A stretch of DNA of 64,000 bases from Lachnospiraceae bacterium (GCA_017503735.1 JAFVSN010000053.1:49421-113420); one strand, 5' to 3'; numbered from the stretch's first letter, positions 17,587 to 26,843 are shown. Made by a program: numbers and translations. The notes: generated by a model from the letters alone, not told the origin.

Positions 17587-17601
17587 AGGCTGTGTTATAC
17601 T
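17573..17601 (+). promoter_or_regulatory. nadABC-niaR operon promoter
   Basis: TTGACA (17573-17578) and TATACT (17596-17601) lie 17 bases apart. Transcription starts near 17607, so the in-frame GTG at 17602 cannot be the nadA start. Confidence 0.85.
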
Positions 17602-17661
17602 GTGTCCGATATCTTGAAAAGGGAGAGTTTGTGTCGGAGTTCATCTTTGGATACAACATAT

Positions 17662-18576
17662 ATGATTATGGAGAATCATTTGATTACAGAGATACAACGG
17701 TTAAAGAAAGAAAAGAATGCGATTATTCTTGCCCATTATTATGTAAATGATGAGTTACAGGCATTGGCGGATTATGTAGGGGATTCTTTTTACTTAGCGA
17801 AGGTGGCAAAGGGGACCGATGCGGATGTGGTTGTTTTTTGCGGTGTTTCTTTTATGGGAGAGAGTGCAAAAATGCTGAACCCGGAGAAGACGGTGCTTAT
17901 GCCGGATTTGACGGCGGATTGCCCGATGGCACATATGGCACAGGTAGAACGGATAAAAGAACTTCGGGAAAAGTATGATGATTTAGCGGTGGTATGTTAC
18001 ATAAATTCTACGGCAGAGCTTAAACGTTACAGTGATGTATGTGTGACGTCCTCCAACGCGGTAAAAATTGTTAAAGCACTTCCGAATCAAAACATTTTCT
18101 TTATTCCGGATGTAAATCTTGGCCGGTTTGTAGCGGAACAGGTACCGGAGAAGAATGTGATTTTAAATGACGGGTATTGCCCGATTCACAAAGAGATTCG
18201 CCCGGAAGGTGTTCGTATGCAGAAGGAAAAGTACCCGGATGCACTTGTGATGGCTCACCCGGAATGTGAAGAAAGCGTACTGAAGCTGGCAGACTACATT
18301 GGTAGTACGGCGGATATGATTGCCTTTGCCAAGGAAAGTGAATGTAAAGAGTTTATTGTTTGCACCGAAGAAGGTGTGAATTACCGGTTAAAGGCGGACA
18401 ATCCGGAAAAGAAGTTTTATTTCGGCGGAGAGTATTTGTGTCGGGACATGAAGTTAAATACATTGGAAAAAGTATTGCATGTACTTGCAACCGGAGAAAA
18501 CGAAATGACGCTTCCGAAGGAAGTGTGTGAACAAGCAGTAAAGCCGTTGGAACGGATGCTTGTGCTTGGGAAATAA
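17662..18576 (+). CDS. nadA: Quinolinate synthase NadA
   Basis: A 304-residue iron-sulfur enzyme that condenses iminoaspartate, supplied by NadB, with dihydroxyacetone phosphate to give quinolinate for NAD. Family blocks are clear: L-K-K-E-K-N-A-I-I-L-A-H-Y-Y near the N-terminus, F-M-G-E-S-A-K-M-L-N-P near residue 75, and A-H-P-E-C in the second half, with cysteines suited to a 4Fe-4S cluster. The frame is open from 17602, which lies inside the promoter. ATG 17662 gives the usual length, though its ribosome site (GGATA) is weak; TTG 17629 and ATG 17668 are alternatives. nadB, nadC and niaR follow. Confidence 0.95.
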   Translation: MIMENHLITEIQRLKKEKNAIILAHYYVNDELQALADYVGDSFYLAKVAKGTDADVVVFCGVSFMGESAKMLNPEKTVLMPDLTADCPMAHMAQVERIKELREKYDDLAVVCYINSTAELKRYSDVCVTSSNAVKIVKALPNQNIFFIPDVNLGRFVAEQVPEKNVILNDGYCPIHKEIRPEGVRMQKEKYPDALVMAHPECEESVLKLADYIGSTADMIAFAKESECKEFIVCTEEGVNYRLKADNPEKKFYFGGEYLCRDMKLNTLEKVLHVLATGENEMTLPKEVCEQAVKPLERMLVLGK

Positions 18577-18661
18577 GTTATAAAATAATAAGGCGGAAGT
18601 GGCGGAAAGAACAGAATAAGTTATGGTTTGCTTAAGGGCAGAAAGAAAAGATGTGAATGAT

Positions 18662-19999
18662 ATGTGTGAAAAAAACTTGAAAACAGACATTGTAATTGTC
18701 GGTTGCGGTGTGGCAGGATTGTATTGTGCCCTTCACTTACCGAAGGACCGACAGATTGTGATTGTATCAAAGGATGAATTTGAACGAAGTGATTCCTTTT
18801 TGGCACAAGGAGGCATTTGTGTTTTACGGGATGATGACGACTATGCCTCCTACTATGAGGATACCATGAGAGCGGGGCACTATGAGAACAATCCGCGTTC
18901 CGTGGAACTGATGATTCGTTCTTCCCGGGAAGTAATTAAGGATTTGATTGCTTGCGGTACGGAGTTTGAGAAGGATGAAAACGGTTATGTGTATACGAGA
19001 GAGGGAGCTCATTCCAGACCTCGTATTCTGTTTCATGAGGACGAGACGGGGAAGGAAATTACTTCAAAGCTTCTCGCTACGGTAAGGAAGTTGCCGAATG
19101 TGACTTTGATAGCACATTATACCATGGTGGATTTGTTGACAAAAGAGAATGAGTGCTACGGTATTGTAGGTCACGACAAAAACGGAGAGTATTCTACAAT
19201 TACGGCGGATTATACGGTACTTGCCACCGGGGGAATCGGTGGTTTGTACGAACACTCTACCAACTATAAACACTTGACGGGTGATGCTCTTGCCGTGGCT
19301 TTGCGCCATGATATTAAGCTGCAGAATATCGATTACATACAGATTCATCCGACGACCTTGTATCAGGAGAAACCGGGACGGAAGTTTTTGATTTCCGAAT
19401 CGGTACGAGGAGAAGGTGCGGTTTTACTGAATTCAAAAGGAGAGCGGTTTGTGGATGAGCTTTTGCCGCGGGATGTAGTGACGCAGGCCATCCGTAAGGA
19501 AATGAAGAAGGAAGGGTCAAAGCATGTGTGGTTGTCATTGGCACCGATTCCGACGGAAGAAATTCGAAGCCACTTCCCGAACATTTATGCCAAGTGTCTG
19601 GAAGCCGGGTATGATATTACAAAGGAACCTATCCCGGTAGTGCCTGCCCAGCATTATTTCATGGGAGGCGTAGCGGTGGATGAGTATAGCAAAACCTCCA
19701 TGAACCGGTTGTATGCGGTAGGAGAGACCGCTTGCAACGGAGTACATGGGAAAAATCGCCTGGCCAGCAATTCTTTGTTGGAAAGTCTTGTGTTCGCGAA
19801 ACGGGCATCGGGACAGATAACGGAAAACTATGTACCGGCAGAAGCCGCTCAGACGAAAGCTGTACTCGGTAACACGAATGTGACGAATGAATCGAATTAT
19901 GCCGATTATGCGGAAAAATATAAAAAAGCGGTGCTTGCCGCAATTGAAAAGGAGAAGGATTACCATGAACAGTATCAGTATGATGTTGAACGCAGATGA
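18662..19999 (+). CDS. nadB: L-aspartate oxidase NadB, short form
   Basis: About 445 residues. This FAD enzyme oxidises L-aspartate to iminoaspartate, the substrate of NadA. The dinucleotide-binding V-I-V-G-C-G-V-A-G-L-Y is at the N-terminus; S-F-L-A-Q-G-G-I, H-S-R-P-R-I-L-F-H and H-Y-F-M-G-G-V are typical flavoprotein blocks. Characterised NadB proteins are about 530-540 residues; this one stops shortly after the flavin domain (N-R-L-A-S-N-S-L-L-E-S-L-V) and lacks most of the C-terminal helical domain, a form that occurs in some Clostridia. ATG 18662 is preferred; GTG 18653 or ATG 18623 are possible because no ribosome site is decisive. The 3' end overlaps nadC by 35 bases, implying translational coupling. 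Confidence 0.93.
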   Translation: MCEKNLKTDIVIVGCGVAGLYCALHLPKDRQIVIVSKDEFERSDSFLAQGGICVLRDDDDYASYYEDTMRAGHYENNPRSVELMIRSSREVIKDLIACGTEFEKDENGYVYTREGAHSRPRILFHEDETGKEITSKLLATVRKLPNVTLIAHYTMVDLLTKENECYGIVGHDKNGEYSTITADYTVLATGGIGGLYEHSTNYKHLTGDALAVALRHDIKLQNIDYIQIHPTTLYQEKPGRKFLISESVRGEGAVLLNSKGERFVDELLPRDVVTQAIRKEMKKEGSKHVWLSLAPIPTEEIRSHFPNIYAKCLEAGYDITKEPIPVVPAQHYFMGGVAVDEYSKTSMNRLYAVGETACNGVHGKNRLASNSLLESLVFAKRASGQITENYVPAEAAQTKAVLGNTNVTNESNYADYAEKYKKAVLAAIEKEKDYHEQYQYDVERR

Positions 20000-20816
20000 G
20001 TTGATTTTAAGCGCATTAAAAGAAGATGTAAACAGTGAGGATGTGTCTACCAATGCAGTAATGCCGGAGTATCGGCTGGGAGAAGTGGAGCTCCTTTGTA
20101 AGGAGGACGGTGTCATTGCGGGATTGCCGGTATTTGCAAGAGTATTCGAACTTCTGGATGCCGATACGGAAGTGACTTTGTTTGCAAAAGACGGAGATGA
20201 GGTGAAAAAGGGACAGAAGTTGGGTGTGATCCGGGGGGATATCCGCGTGCTTTTGTCCGGAGAACGTACCGCACTGAATTACTTACAGCGTATGAGTGGG
20301 ATTGCTACTTACACCCGTTCGATTGCGGTATTGTTTGAGGGGAGCAAAACGAAGCTGTTAGATACGAGAAAAACTACACCGAATATGCGTATTTTCGAGA
20401 AGTATGCGGTAAAGGTAGGAGGCGGCTACAACCACAGATATAATTTGAGTGACGGCGTTCTTTTGAAGGACAATCATATCGGTGCCGCAGGCAGTGTGGC
20501 AAAGGCGGTTGCTATGGCAAAGGAATATGCACCGTTTGTCAGAAAGATTGAGATAGAGGTTGAGAATTTAGATATGTTTAAAGAGGCGCTTGCAGCGGGT
20601 GCCGACATCATTATGTTAGACAATATGAGTGTGGAGGATATGAAAGAGGCGGTAAGTTTGGCTGCAGGCAAGGCGGAAATCGAGTGTAGCGGTAACGTGA
20701 CCAGAGAGAATGTGGAACGCCTTATCAATATCGGAGTAGATTATATTTCCAGCGGTGCGTTGACCCATTCCGCGCCGATTCTGGACCTTTCCTTAAAGAA
20801 TCTGCACGCGGTATAA
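19965..20816 (+). CDS. nadC: Nicotinate-nucleotide pyrophosphorylase (carboxylating) NadC
   Basis: A 283-residue quinolinate phosphoribosyltransferase that makes nicotinate mononucleotide from quinolinate and PRPP, releasing CO2. Visible blocks: E-D-V-N-S-E-D-V-S-T near the N-terminus, the E-R-T-A-L-N-Y-L-Q-R-M-S-G-I-A-T segment, the L-D-T-R-K-T-T-P substrate site, and the G-G-G-Y-N-H-R-Y-N-L-S-D block. The C-terminal E-C-S-G-N-V and Y-I-S-S-G-A-L-T-H-S motifs bind phosphate. ATG 19965 follows AAGGAGAAGGAT inside the end of nadB; the open extension upstream lacks a ribosome site. niaR follows after 12 bases. Confidence 0.97.
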   Translation: MNSISMMLNADELILSALKEDVNSEDVSTNAVMPEYRLGEVELLCKEDGVIAGLPVFARVFELLDADTEVTLFAKDGDEVKKGQKLGVIRGDIRVLLSGERTALNYLQRMSGIATYTRSIAVLFEGSKTKLLDTRKTTPNMRIFEKYAVKVGGGYNHRYNLSDGVLLKDNHIGAAGSVAKAVAMAKEYAPFVRKIEIEVENLDMFKEALAAGADIIMLDNMSVEDMKEAVSLAAGKAEIECSGNVTRENVERLINIGVDYISSGALTHSAPILDLSLKNLHAV

Positions 20817-20828
20817 AGGGGGAAATGC

Positions 20829-21344
20829 ATGAAGGGAAAAGAACGAAGAAAGGAAATCGTTGCAATGATTATGGCGGCAGAGGAACCGGTATCGGGATCT
20901 GCCCTTGCGGAACGCCTCGGAGTATCCAGACAGATTATCGTACAGGATATTGCCATGCTCCGGGCAGAAGGCTATGATGTGTTATCTACCCATCAAGGGT
21001 ATGTAATTACAAAAGGCCCTTTTGCGGAGCGGGTGTTTAAGTTACGTCATACCAGTGCCCAAACCGAGGATGAATTGACCACCATTGTGTCACTGGGCGG
21101 TACTGTGGTGAATGTGTTTGTATGGCATAAAGTTTACGGAAAAGTAGAGGCTGGTTTAAATATTTTTTCCGAACGTAGCATTGCACAGTTTATGGACGGT
21201 ATCAAAAGCGGGAAATCGAAGGAACTGATGCATATTACGGAAGGGTATCATTATCATACGGTTCGTGCCGATTCAATGGCGGTATTGGATGAGATCGGGA
21301 TTGCTCTGGATAAAAAGGGATATATTGTGCCGGAAATTCTGTAA
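20829..21344 (+). CDS. niaR: NiaR/YrxA-type transcriptional repressor of NAD genes
   Basis: A 171-residue regulator. Residues 1-60 form a winged helix-turn-helix (P-V-S-G-S-A-L-A-E-R-L-G-V-S-R-Q-I-I-V-Q-D-I). The rest is a 3H domain, named for conserved histidines that bind metal and effector; here histidines occur in L-R-H-T-S, W-H-K-V-Y-G and H-I-T-E-G-Y-H-Y-H. In Bacillota this family senses nicotinic acid and represses nadABC or niacin transport. Its place at the end of the operon implies it represses its own operon, possibly through the inverted repeat at 17561-17586. The AAGGGGGAAA ribosome site precedes ATG 20829. Confidence 0.92.
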   Translation: MKGKERRKEIVAMIMAAEEPVSGSALAERLGVSRQIIVQDIAMLRAEGYDVLSTHQGYVITKGPFAERVFKLRHTSAQTEDELTTIVSLGGTVVNVFVWHKVYGKVEAGLNIFSERSIAQFMDGIKSGKSKELMHITEGYHYHTVRADSMAVLDEIGIALDKKGYIVPEIL

Positions 21345-21351
21345 TTGTTAC

Positions 21352-21379
21352 TTGCATTTTTTGACATTTCTTTTATAAT
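21352..21379 (+). promoter_or_regulatory. Likely nrdR promoter
   Basis: TTGCAT (21352-21357) and TATAAT (21374-21379) are 16 bases apart. A TTGACA at 21361-21366 is only 7 bases from the -10 and cannot be its partner. Transcription would begin near 21386, before the nrdR ATG at 21459. Confidence 0.5.
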
Positions 21380-21458
21380 AGAAAGTAAGAGAAGCGTTCG
21401 ATGTTTGCTGTTTATGCAATGGTCGAAAGGTTGTGTGATACAACAGAAGGGAGAACTT

Positions 21459-21914
21459 ATGAAGTGTCCGTTTTGCGGGAAAGAAAATACGAGAGTGATT
21501 GATTCCAGACCGGCCGATGACGGTGGTTCGATTCGCAGAAGACGTCAGTGCGATGAATGCGGAAAAAGATTTACTACATATGAAAAGGTTGAGACAATTC
21601 CTCTTGTAGTAATTAAGAAAGACAATATCCGTGAACCGTATGACCGTGCCAAGATCGAATCCGGTGTGTTCCGTTCCTGTCACAAACGTCCGATTTCAGT
21701 AGATCAGATTACGTTACTGGTAGATGAAATTGAAACCATTATTTTCGGTTTGGAGCAGAAGGAAATTCCGAGCAATAAAATCGGTGAAATTGTAATGGAT
21801 AAGTTAAAGGATTTAGATGCGGTGGCATACGTCCGTTTCGCTTCTGTTTATCGGGAGTTTAAGGATGTGAATACCTTCATGCAGGAAATCAAGAAGATTT
21901 TGGACGCAAAATAG
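21459..21914 (+). CDS. nrdR: Transcriptional repressor NrdR
   Basis: A 151-residue repressor of ribonucleotide reductase genes. The N-terminal zinc ribbon M-K-C-P-F-C-G and C-D-E-C-G-K-R-F is complete, followed by the ATP-cone domain (V-V-I-K-K-D onwards) that senses ATP and dATP. Length matches the family. The open frame extends to 21345, but that part would be transcribed from before the predicted promoter; ATG 21459 follows AAGGGAGAAC and starts exactly with the zinc ribbon. Its NrdR-box targets are not in the window. The upstream neighbour is niaR and the downstream yifB begins 81 bases later. Confidence 0.97.
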   Translation: MKCPFCGKENTRVIDSRPADDGGSIRRRRQCDECGKRFTTYEKVETIPLVVIKKDNIREPYDRAKIESGVFRSCHKRPISVDQITLLVDEIETIIFGLEQKEIPSNKIGEIVMDKLKDLDAVAYVRFASVYREFKDVNTFMQEIKKILDAK

Positions 21915-21995
21915 GAAATGCATAGGTGGCGACAGCTACGAAAGAGAACAAAGAAAACAGTGAAAACGAGTCCTTTCGCAAAGGAAAGGATGGAT

Positions 21996-23528
21996 ATGTT
22001 AGGAAAGGTATACTCTGCAGCCGTGTTAGGCATTGAAGCAGAAATGATTACGGCAGAAGTTGATGTGAAAGACGGTCTGCCGTGTTTTTCCATGGTAGGT
22101 GCACTTGCGTGCGAAACCAGGGAAGCAAAGGAGAGAGTGCGTATTGCACTGGAAAATTCAGGCTATCGATTGCCGGTGAAACGGATTACAGTGAATCTTT
22201 CACCGGCAGATATCAAAAAAGAAGGGACAGCATTCGATTTGTCCATCGCGATAGCAATTCTGGCCGCTTTCGGCTATGTTTCCGAGAAATCAGTAGAAAA
22301 CAGTATGTTTATGGGGGAACTGTGTTTAGACGGTACAATGAATCCGGTTTCGGGGGTTTTGCCGGCTTCCTGCCTTGCAAAGGATAAGGGATTTACACAG
22401 GTGTTTGTACCCCGCGAAAATGCCGGAGAAGCTTCGGCAATCGGAGCATTCTTTGTATACGGGGTAACCTCTTTACGGGAGGTGGTAGAAATTTTAAACG
22501 GAAACGGTGATATTTTGCCGTACACGGAACCGCCGACGGAACACGTGAAAGAGGAACCGGTGCCGGATTTTTCTGATGTACAAGGGCAGGTTATGGCAAG
22601 AAGGGCATTGGAAATTGCTGCGGCCGGTCGGCATAATGTGTTAATGATCGGACCGCCGGGGACGGGGAAAACAATGCTTGCCAAGCGCATTCCCGGAATC
22701 CTTCCGGAACTTTCCTATGAAGAAAGTCTGGAACTTTCCAAAATATACAGCGTGGCAGGTCGGTTAAAGGGAAAATGTCTGATGAAAAAACCGCCCTTTC
22801 AGGCACCGCACCATACGGTTACCCAGTCTGCGTTGGCCGGGGGTGGGAGAAGGGCCACACCGGGGCTTATCAGCCTTGCGCATAACGGTGTATTATTTTT
22901 GGATGAGTTTCCGGAGTTTCGAAGGGAGACGATTGAAGTTTTGCGACAACCTTTAGAAGAAAAGAAAATTACCGTGGCACGTTACGGGGCTGTTTGTGAA
23001 TATCCGGCGGGAGGAATGCTGGTTGCGGCAATGAATCCCTGCGCTTGCGGGTATTATCCGGATCGGAGCAAATGTAATTGTTCTTATACACAAATCAAAC
23101 GATATCTTGGGAAAATCAGCAGACCGCTCATGGAGCGTTTTGATTTGTGTCTGGAAGTGGGACCGGTGCGGTTTGGGGATTTGAAAACCGATAAGAAAAA
23201 TGAAAACTCGGAAAGGATAAGAAAACGGGTAGAAGCTGCCGTGTTGCGACAAAAGGAACGGTATTACGGAAAACCGTTCTCTTACAATTCCGAACTGCCG
23301 GGGGCTGAGGTGAAACAATACTGCCTCCTTACGGATGAGGCAAAAGAATGTATGGAAAAGGCATTTGAAAGACTGGATTTAAGCGCACGTACCTATCATC
23401 GGATTTTAAAAACGGCACGTACTATAGCGGATTTGGAGGGAAACGACCGGATAGAAAAAGGTCATGTGGGTGAAGCTCTTAGCTATCGGGAACCGGACAG
23501 AAAGTTTTGGGGAGGAGAACAGGGATGA
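21996..23528 (+). CDS. yifB: YifB/ComM-family Mg-chelatase-like AAA+ ATPase
   Basis: A 510-residue AAA+ protein. The N-terminal ChlI-like domain runs to about residue 180 (M-L-G-K-V-Y-S-A-A-V-L-G), followed by the ATPase core with Walker A G-P-P-G-T-G-K-T near residue 220, Walker B F-L-D-E-F-P-E-F, and a C-terminal helical domain (L-S-A-R-T-Y-H-R-I-L-K-T-A-R-T-I-A-D). In transformable bacteria ComM is a branch-migration helicase helping recombination of incoming DNA. Adjacent dprA, with its start codon overlapping this stop, supports a role in handling foreign single strands. Start ATG 21996 sits 6 bases after AAGGAAAGG; ATG 21990 is a near alternative. Confidence 0.95.
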   Translation: MLGKVYSAAVLGIEAEMITAEVDVKDGLPCFSMVGALACETREAKERVRIALENSGYRLPVKRITVNLSPADIKKEGTAFDLSIAIAILAAFGYVSEKSVENSMFMGELCLDGTMNPVSGVLPASCLAKDKGFTQVFVPRENAGEASAIGAFFVYGVTSLREVVEILNGNGDILPYTEPPTEHVKEEPVPDFSDVQGQVMARRALEIAAAGRHNVLMIGPPGTGKTMLAKRIPGILPELSYEESLELSKIYSVAGRLKGKCLMKKPPFQAPHHTVTQSALAGGGRRATPGLISLAHNGVLFLDEFPEFRRETIEVLRQPLEEKKITVARYGAVCEYPAGGMLVAAMNPCACGYYPDRSKCNCSYTQIKRYLGKISRPLMERFDLCLEVGPVRFGDLKTDKKNENSERIRKRVEAAVLRQKERYYGKPFSYNSELPGAEVKQYCLLTDEAKECMEKAFERLDLSARTYHRILKTARTIADLEGNDRIEKGHVGEALSYREPDRKFWGGEQG

Positions 23529-24652
23529 GTATAAATTTAAAAGGGAAAGAACATCATATTTTCTGGAACGGGCTTGCAAATTTTTGTATCACGCCGAAAA
23601 AAACAGAAGCTGTTTTGATGTATTTCGAGACCCCTAAGAAAGCTCTGTGCGCTTCTGCCGGAGAATGGTCGGAGTTTTTTCTTCTTACTGAGCGTTTCGG
23701 ATTTACGGAAGGTGAAAAGGCGAGAATTGCGAAAGTTTGCAACATGAATTTTGAAAAAGAATATGAAAGTTTACAGGAAAAGGAGATTTTTTTTGTAACA
23801 CAAGAGGACGAGGAATATCCGGAACAGTTACGGAACCGGTTTGAAGCTCCACGTTTCTTCTATTATAAAGGGAGGCTGCCGGTAAATGAAAAGACAATCG
23901 CAATCGTGGGAGCAAGAAATTGTTCGTTCTATGGAAGTAAGATGGCAGAAACGATTGCAAGGGAATTGGCGGAACAGGGAATCGGTGTGGTTTCCGGACT
24001 TGCTTACGGAGCGGATAAAGCGGCCCATGAAGGAGCATTAAAGGGAAAGGGACGGACGTATGGTGTTTTGGGATGCGGAATTGATATTTGTTATCCGAAA
24101 AGCCATCGAATGCTGTACAATCATATTTTAATGAACGGGGGAGGCATTATATCGGAATATCCTCCGGGCGTACAACCGCTTCCCTGCTTTTTCCCTCAGA
24201 GGAACCGAATCATTGCGGGAATGTCAGATGGAATTCTTGTGACGGAAGCACGAAAAAAGAGCGGTTCCCTGATTACCGTAGCGTTCGGTCTGGAATACGG
24301 GAAAACGATCTATGCGGTGCCGGGACGTGTAGGAGATGTGCTCAGTGAAGGATGTAATTATTTATTAAAAGAAGGGGCGAAACCGGTTACCTGTGGGGAA
24401 GATATTTTAGAAGATTTATTATTGCTCTCGGAACGAAAAAATAAAAGAAAGAAAAAAGAGTTATGTTTGACGAAGGAGGAAAAACAGGTATGCGGGTGTT
24501 TGGGATTGCATCCGAAGCATTTGGAAGAAGTACTGGAAGAAACCGGACTTTCGTATGACAAGGCAGTCACTGTTTTGGAACATTTGTCTTGTCTCGGAGT
24601 CGTAAAAAGACAAGGACAGGCATATTATTCTTTAGCGGAAAAGAATGGATAA
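23525..24652 (+). CDS. dprA: DNA-processing protein DprA/Smf
   Basis: A 375-residue protein that binds incoming single-stranded DNA and loads RecA in natural transformation; it is also widespread in non-transforming species. The extended Rossmann fold is visible from A-I-V-G-A-R-N-C-S-F-Y-G, through V-V-S-G-L-A-Y-G-A-D, to C-F-F-P-Q-R-N-R-I-I-A-G and S-G-S-L-I-T. A C-terminal winged-helix-like region follows a basic stretch (R-K-N-K-R-K-K-K). ATG 23525 overlaps the yifB stop as ATGA and follows GGAGGAG, so the pair is translationally coupled. topA begins 115 bases later behind its own promoter. Confidence 0.95.
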   Translation: MSINLKGKEHHIFWNGLANFCITPKKTEAVLMYFETPKKALCASAGEWSEFFLLTERFGFTEGEKARIAKVCNMNFEKEYESLQEKEIFFVTQEDEEYPEQLRNRFEAPRFFYYKGRLPVNEKTIAIVGARNCSFYGSKMAETIARELAEQGIGVVSGLAYGADKAAHEGALKGKGRTYGVLGCGIDICYPKSHRMLYNHILMNGGGIISEYPPGVQPLPCFFPQRNRIIAGMSDGILVTEARKKSGSLITVAFGLEYGKTIYAVPGRVGDVLSEGCNYLLKEGAKPVTCGEDILEDLLLLSERKNKRKKKELCLTKEEKQVCGCLGLHPKHLEEVLEETGLSYDKAVTVLEHLSCLGVVKRQGQAYYSLAEKNG

Positions 24653-24685
24653 TTGTTTAAAATTTATGAATTTTTAAAAATATAC

Positions 24686-24714
24686 TTGCATCCTTCGGAA
24701 AAATAGTGTATGCT
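24686..24714 (+). promoter_or_regulatory. topA promoter
   Basis: TTGCAT (24686-24691) and TATGCT (24709-24714) are 17 bases apart, 53 bases upstream of the topA ATG at 24768. The region between dprA and this promoter is AT-rich and shows no terminator. Confidence 0.6.
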
Positions 24715-24767
24715 AGTTTGCGTTTGAAGCCGAAAATCGGGTTATTTTGGAAAGGTAAGGATTTGGG

Positions 24768-26843
24768 ATGGCAAAAAATTTACTGATTGTGGAATCTCCT
24801 GCAAAAGCGAAAACAATTAAAAAGTTTTTAGGTGCCAATTATGAGGTGATTGCATCTAACGGTCATGTGAGAGATATTCCGAAAAGTCGTATGGGGATTG
24901 ATGTTGATAACGACTATGAACCAAAATATATTACAATTCGTGGCAAAGGTGATGTGCTGGCAAAACTTCGGAAGGAAGTAAAGAAAGCGGAAAAAGTTTA
25001 TCTGGCAACCGACCCGGACCGTGAAGGTGAGGCAATCAGCTGGCATCTGGCAGAAGCGCTTAAGATTCCGGAAGATGAAGTGAAGCGTATTACCTTTAAT
25101 GAGGTTACCAAAAACGCGGTACGCAATTCCATCAAAGAAGCCCGCGGGATTGACATGAATCTTGTAGATGCCCAGCAGGCAAGAAGAATTCTGGATCGTA
25201 TGATCGGATATCGTATCAGTCCGCCTCTTTGGGATAAAGTAAAAAGAGGACTCAGTGCGGGACGCGTACAGTCGGTAGCGTTGCGAATCATTTGTGACAG
25301 AGAAGAAGAGATTAATGCATTTGTACCGCAGGAATATTGGTCTGTGGATGCGGATTTTTCTGTAAAAGGAATGAAAAAGCCGTTCCGGGCGAAGTTTTAT
25401 GGTACAACCGAAGGGAAAGTAGCCATTTCTTCGGAGGAAGAGGCAAATAAGATTTTGGCTGCGTTAAAGGATGCCAAATTTAAAGTGAGTGAGATAAAAA
25501 TGGGAGAGCGGAAGCGTCAGCCGGCGGCACCGTTTACCACCAGTACGTTACAACAGGAAGCAGCAAAGGCACTGAATTTCTCCACTCAGAAGACGATGCG
25601 TCTGGCGCAGCAGTTATACGAAGGTGTGGATGTGAAGGGACACGGAACCGTCGGTTTGATTACGTATCTTCGTACCGACTCCATTCGTATTTCGGAGGAA
25701 GCGGATGCTGCCGCAAAACAGTTTATTGCAGATAATTACGGCCCGAATTCTGTGATGGAATCTGAGCAGAAGAAGGCGGATAAAAAGAAAATTCAGGATG
25801 CTCACGAAGCGATTCGCCCGACTTATGTGGAGTTAACGCCTGTAGCGGTGAAGGAATCTCTTTCCAGAGATTTGTTCCGCTTGTATCAGCTTATTTGGAA
25901 GCGTTTTATTGCCAGCCGTATGCAGGCAGCAAAGTATGAAACGGCGACGGTTAAGTTGGATGGTGGCGGATACCGCTTTACAACGACTACTTCCGAGTTG
26001 GTATTTGACGGTTTTATGGCGGTATATTGTCCGGAAGAGGATGAAGAGACAGAAGAAGTGAAGGGCGGATTCTTAAAGAATTTGACAAAGGACTCCGAGA
26101 TAACGCTTACGGAATTGCTTCCGGCAAGACATTTTACCACACCGCCGGCACACTATAACGAGGCGTCGTTGGTAAAAACTTTGGAAGAACTGGGAATCGG
26201 GCGTCCGAGTACCTATGCTCCGACCATTACAACTATTTTGGCAAGGCGTTATGTAGTAAAAGAAAATAAAAATTTATATGTAACCGAAATCGGTGAAGCA
26301 GTAAACCGGATTATGCGTCAGGCATTTTGTTCCATTGTGGACGTAAATTTTACCGCAACCATGGAAGCGTTATTGGATGCGGTAGAGAACGGCGACGTAT
26401 ACTGGAAGACGATTATTCGGAATTTTTATCCGGATCTGGAGGAATCGCTTGCGAATGCGGAACAGGAGCTGGAAAACATTGAAATCGAAGATGAGGTATC
26501 CGATGTTATCTGCGATGTTTGCGGAAGACAGATGGTGATTAAGTATGGACCTCACGGAAAGTTTCTTGCCTGCCCTGGATTCCCGGAATGTCGTAATACA
26601 AAACCGTATCTTGAAAAAATAGGTGTGCCTTGTCCGGTTTGCGGAAAAGAGGTTGTTGTCCGGAAAACGAAAAAAGGCAGACGTTATTACGGATGCGAAG
26701 CAAATCCGGAATGTGAGTTTATGGCATGGCAGAAACCGTCCGGAAAAACTTGTCCGCAGTGCGGTGGAGCTCTCTTGGAAAAGGGAAATAAGCTTGTTTG
26801 TGCAACAGAAGAGTGCGGATTTGTGATAGTGAATGAAAAATAG
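24768..26843 (+). CDS. topA: DNA topoisomerase I
   Basis: A 691-residue type IA topoisomerase that relaxes negative supercoils. Toprim motifs: I-V-E-S-P-A-K-A-K-T-I at the N-terminus and D-P-D-R-E-G-E-A-I-S near residue 85. The catalytic tyrosine is about residue 300 in G-L-I-T-Y-L-R-T-D-S. The C-terminal 120 residues hold three Cys4 zinc modules (C-D-V-C-G...C-P-G-F-P-E-C; C-P-V-C-G...C-E-A-N-P-E-C; C-P-Q-C-G...C-A-T-E-E-C), the usual number for Bacillota. ATG 24768 follows AAGGTAAGG. It has its own promoter and codY follows after 151 bases, also behind its own promoter. The order dprA-topA-codY resembles Bacillus with several genes missing. Confidence 0.98.
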   Translation: MAKNLLIVESPAKAKTIKKFLGANYEVIASNGHVRDIPKSRMGIDVDNDYEPKYITIRGKGDVLAKLRKEVKKAEKVYLATDPDREGEAISWHLAEALKIPEDEVKRITFNEVTKNAVRNSIKEARGIDMNLVDAQQARRILDRMIGYRISPPLWDKVKRGLSAGRVQSVALRIICDREEEINAFVPQEYWSVDADFSVKGMKKPFRAKFYGTTEGKVAISSEEEANKILAALKDAKFKVSEIKMGERKRQPAAPFTTSTLQQEAAKALNFSTQKTMRLAQQLYEGVDVKGHGTVGLITYLRTDSIRISEEADAAAKQFIADNYGPNSVMESEQKKADKKKIQDAHEAIRPTYVELTPVAVKESLSRDLFRLYQLIWKRFIASRMQAAKYETATVKLDGGGYRFTTTTSELVFDGFMAVYCPEEDEETEEVKGGFLKNLTKDSEITLTELLPARHFTTPPAHYNEASLVKTLEELGIGRPSTYAPTITTILARRYVVKENKNLYVTEIGEAVNRIMRQAFCSIVDVNFTATMEALLDAVENGDVYWKTIIRNFYPDLEESLANAEQELENIEIEDEVSDVICDVCGRQMVIKYGPHGKFLACPGFPECRNTKPYLEKIGVPCPVCGKEVVVRKTKKGRRYYGCEANPECEFMAWQKPSGKTCPQCGGALLEKGNKLVCATEECGFVIVNEK

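Noticed and set aside
21361-21379. TTGACA next to TATAAT before nrdR
   Set aside because: The spacer is only 7 bases, too short for a sigma-A promoter; TTGCAT at 21352 has correct spacing.
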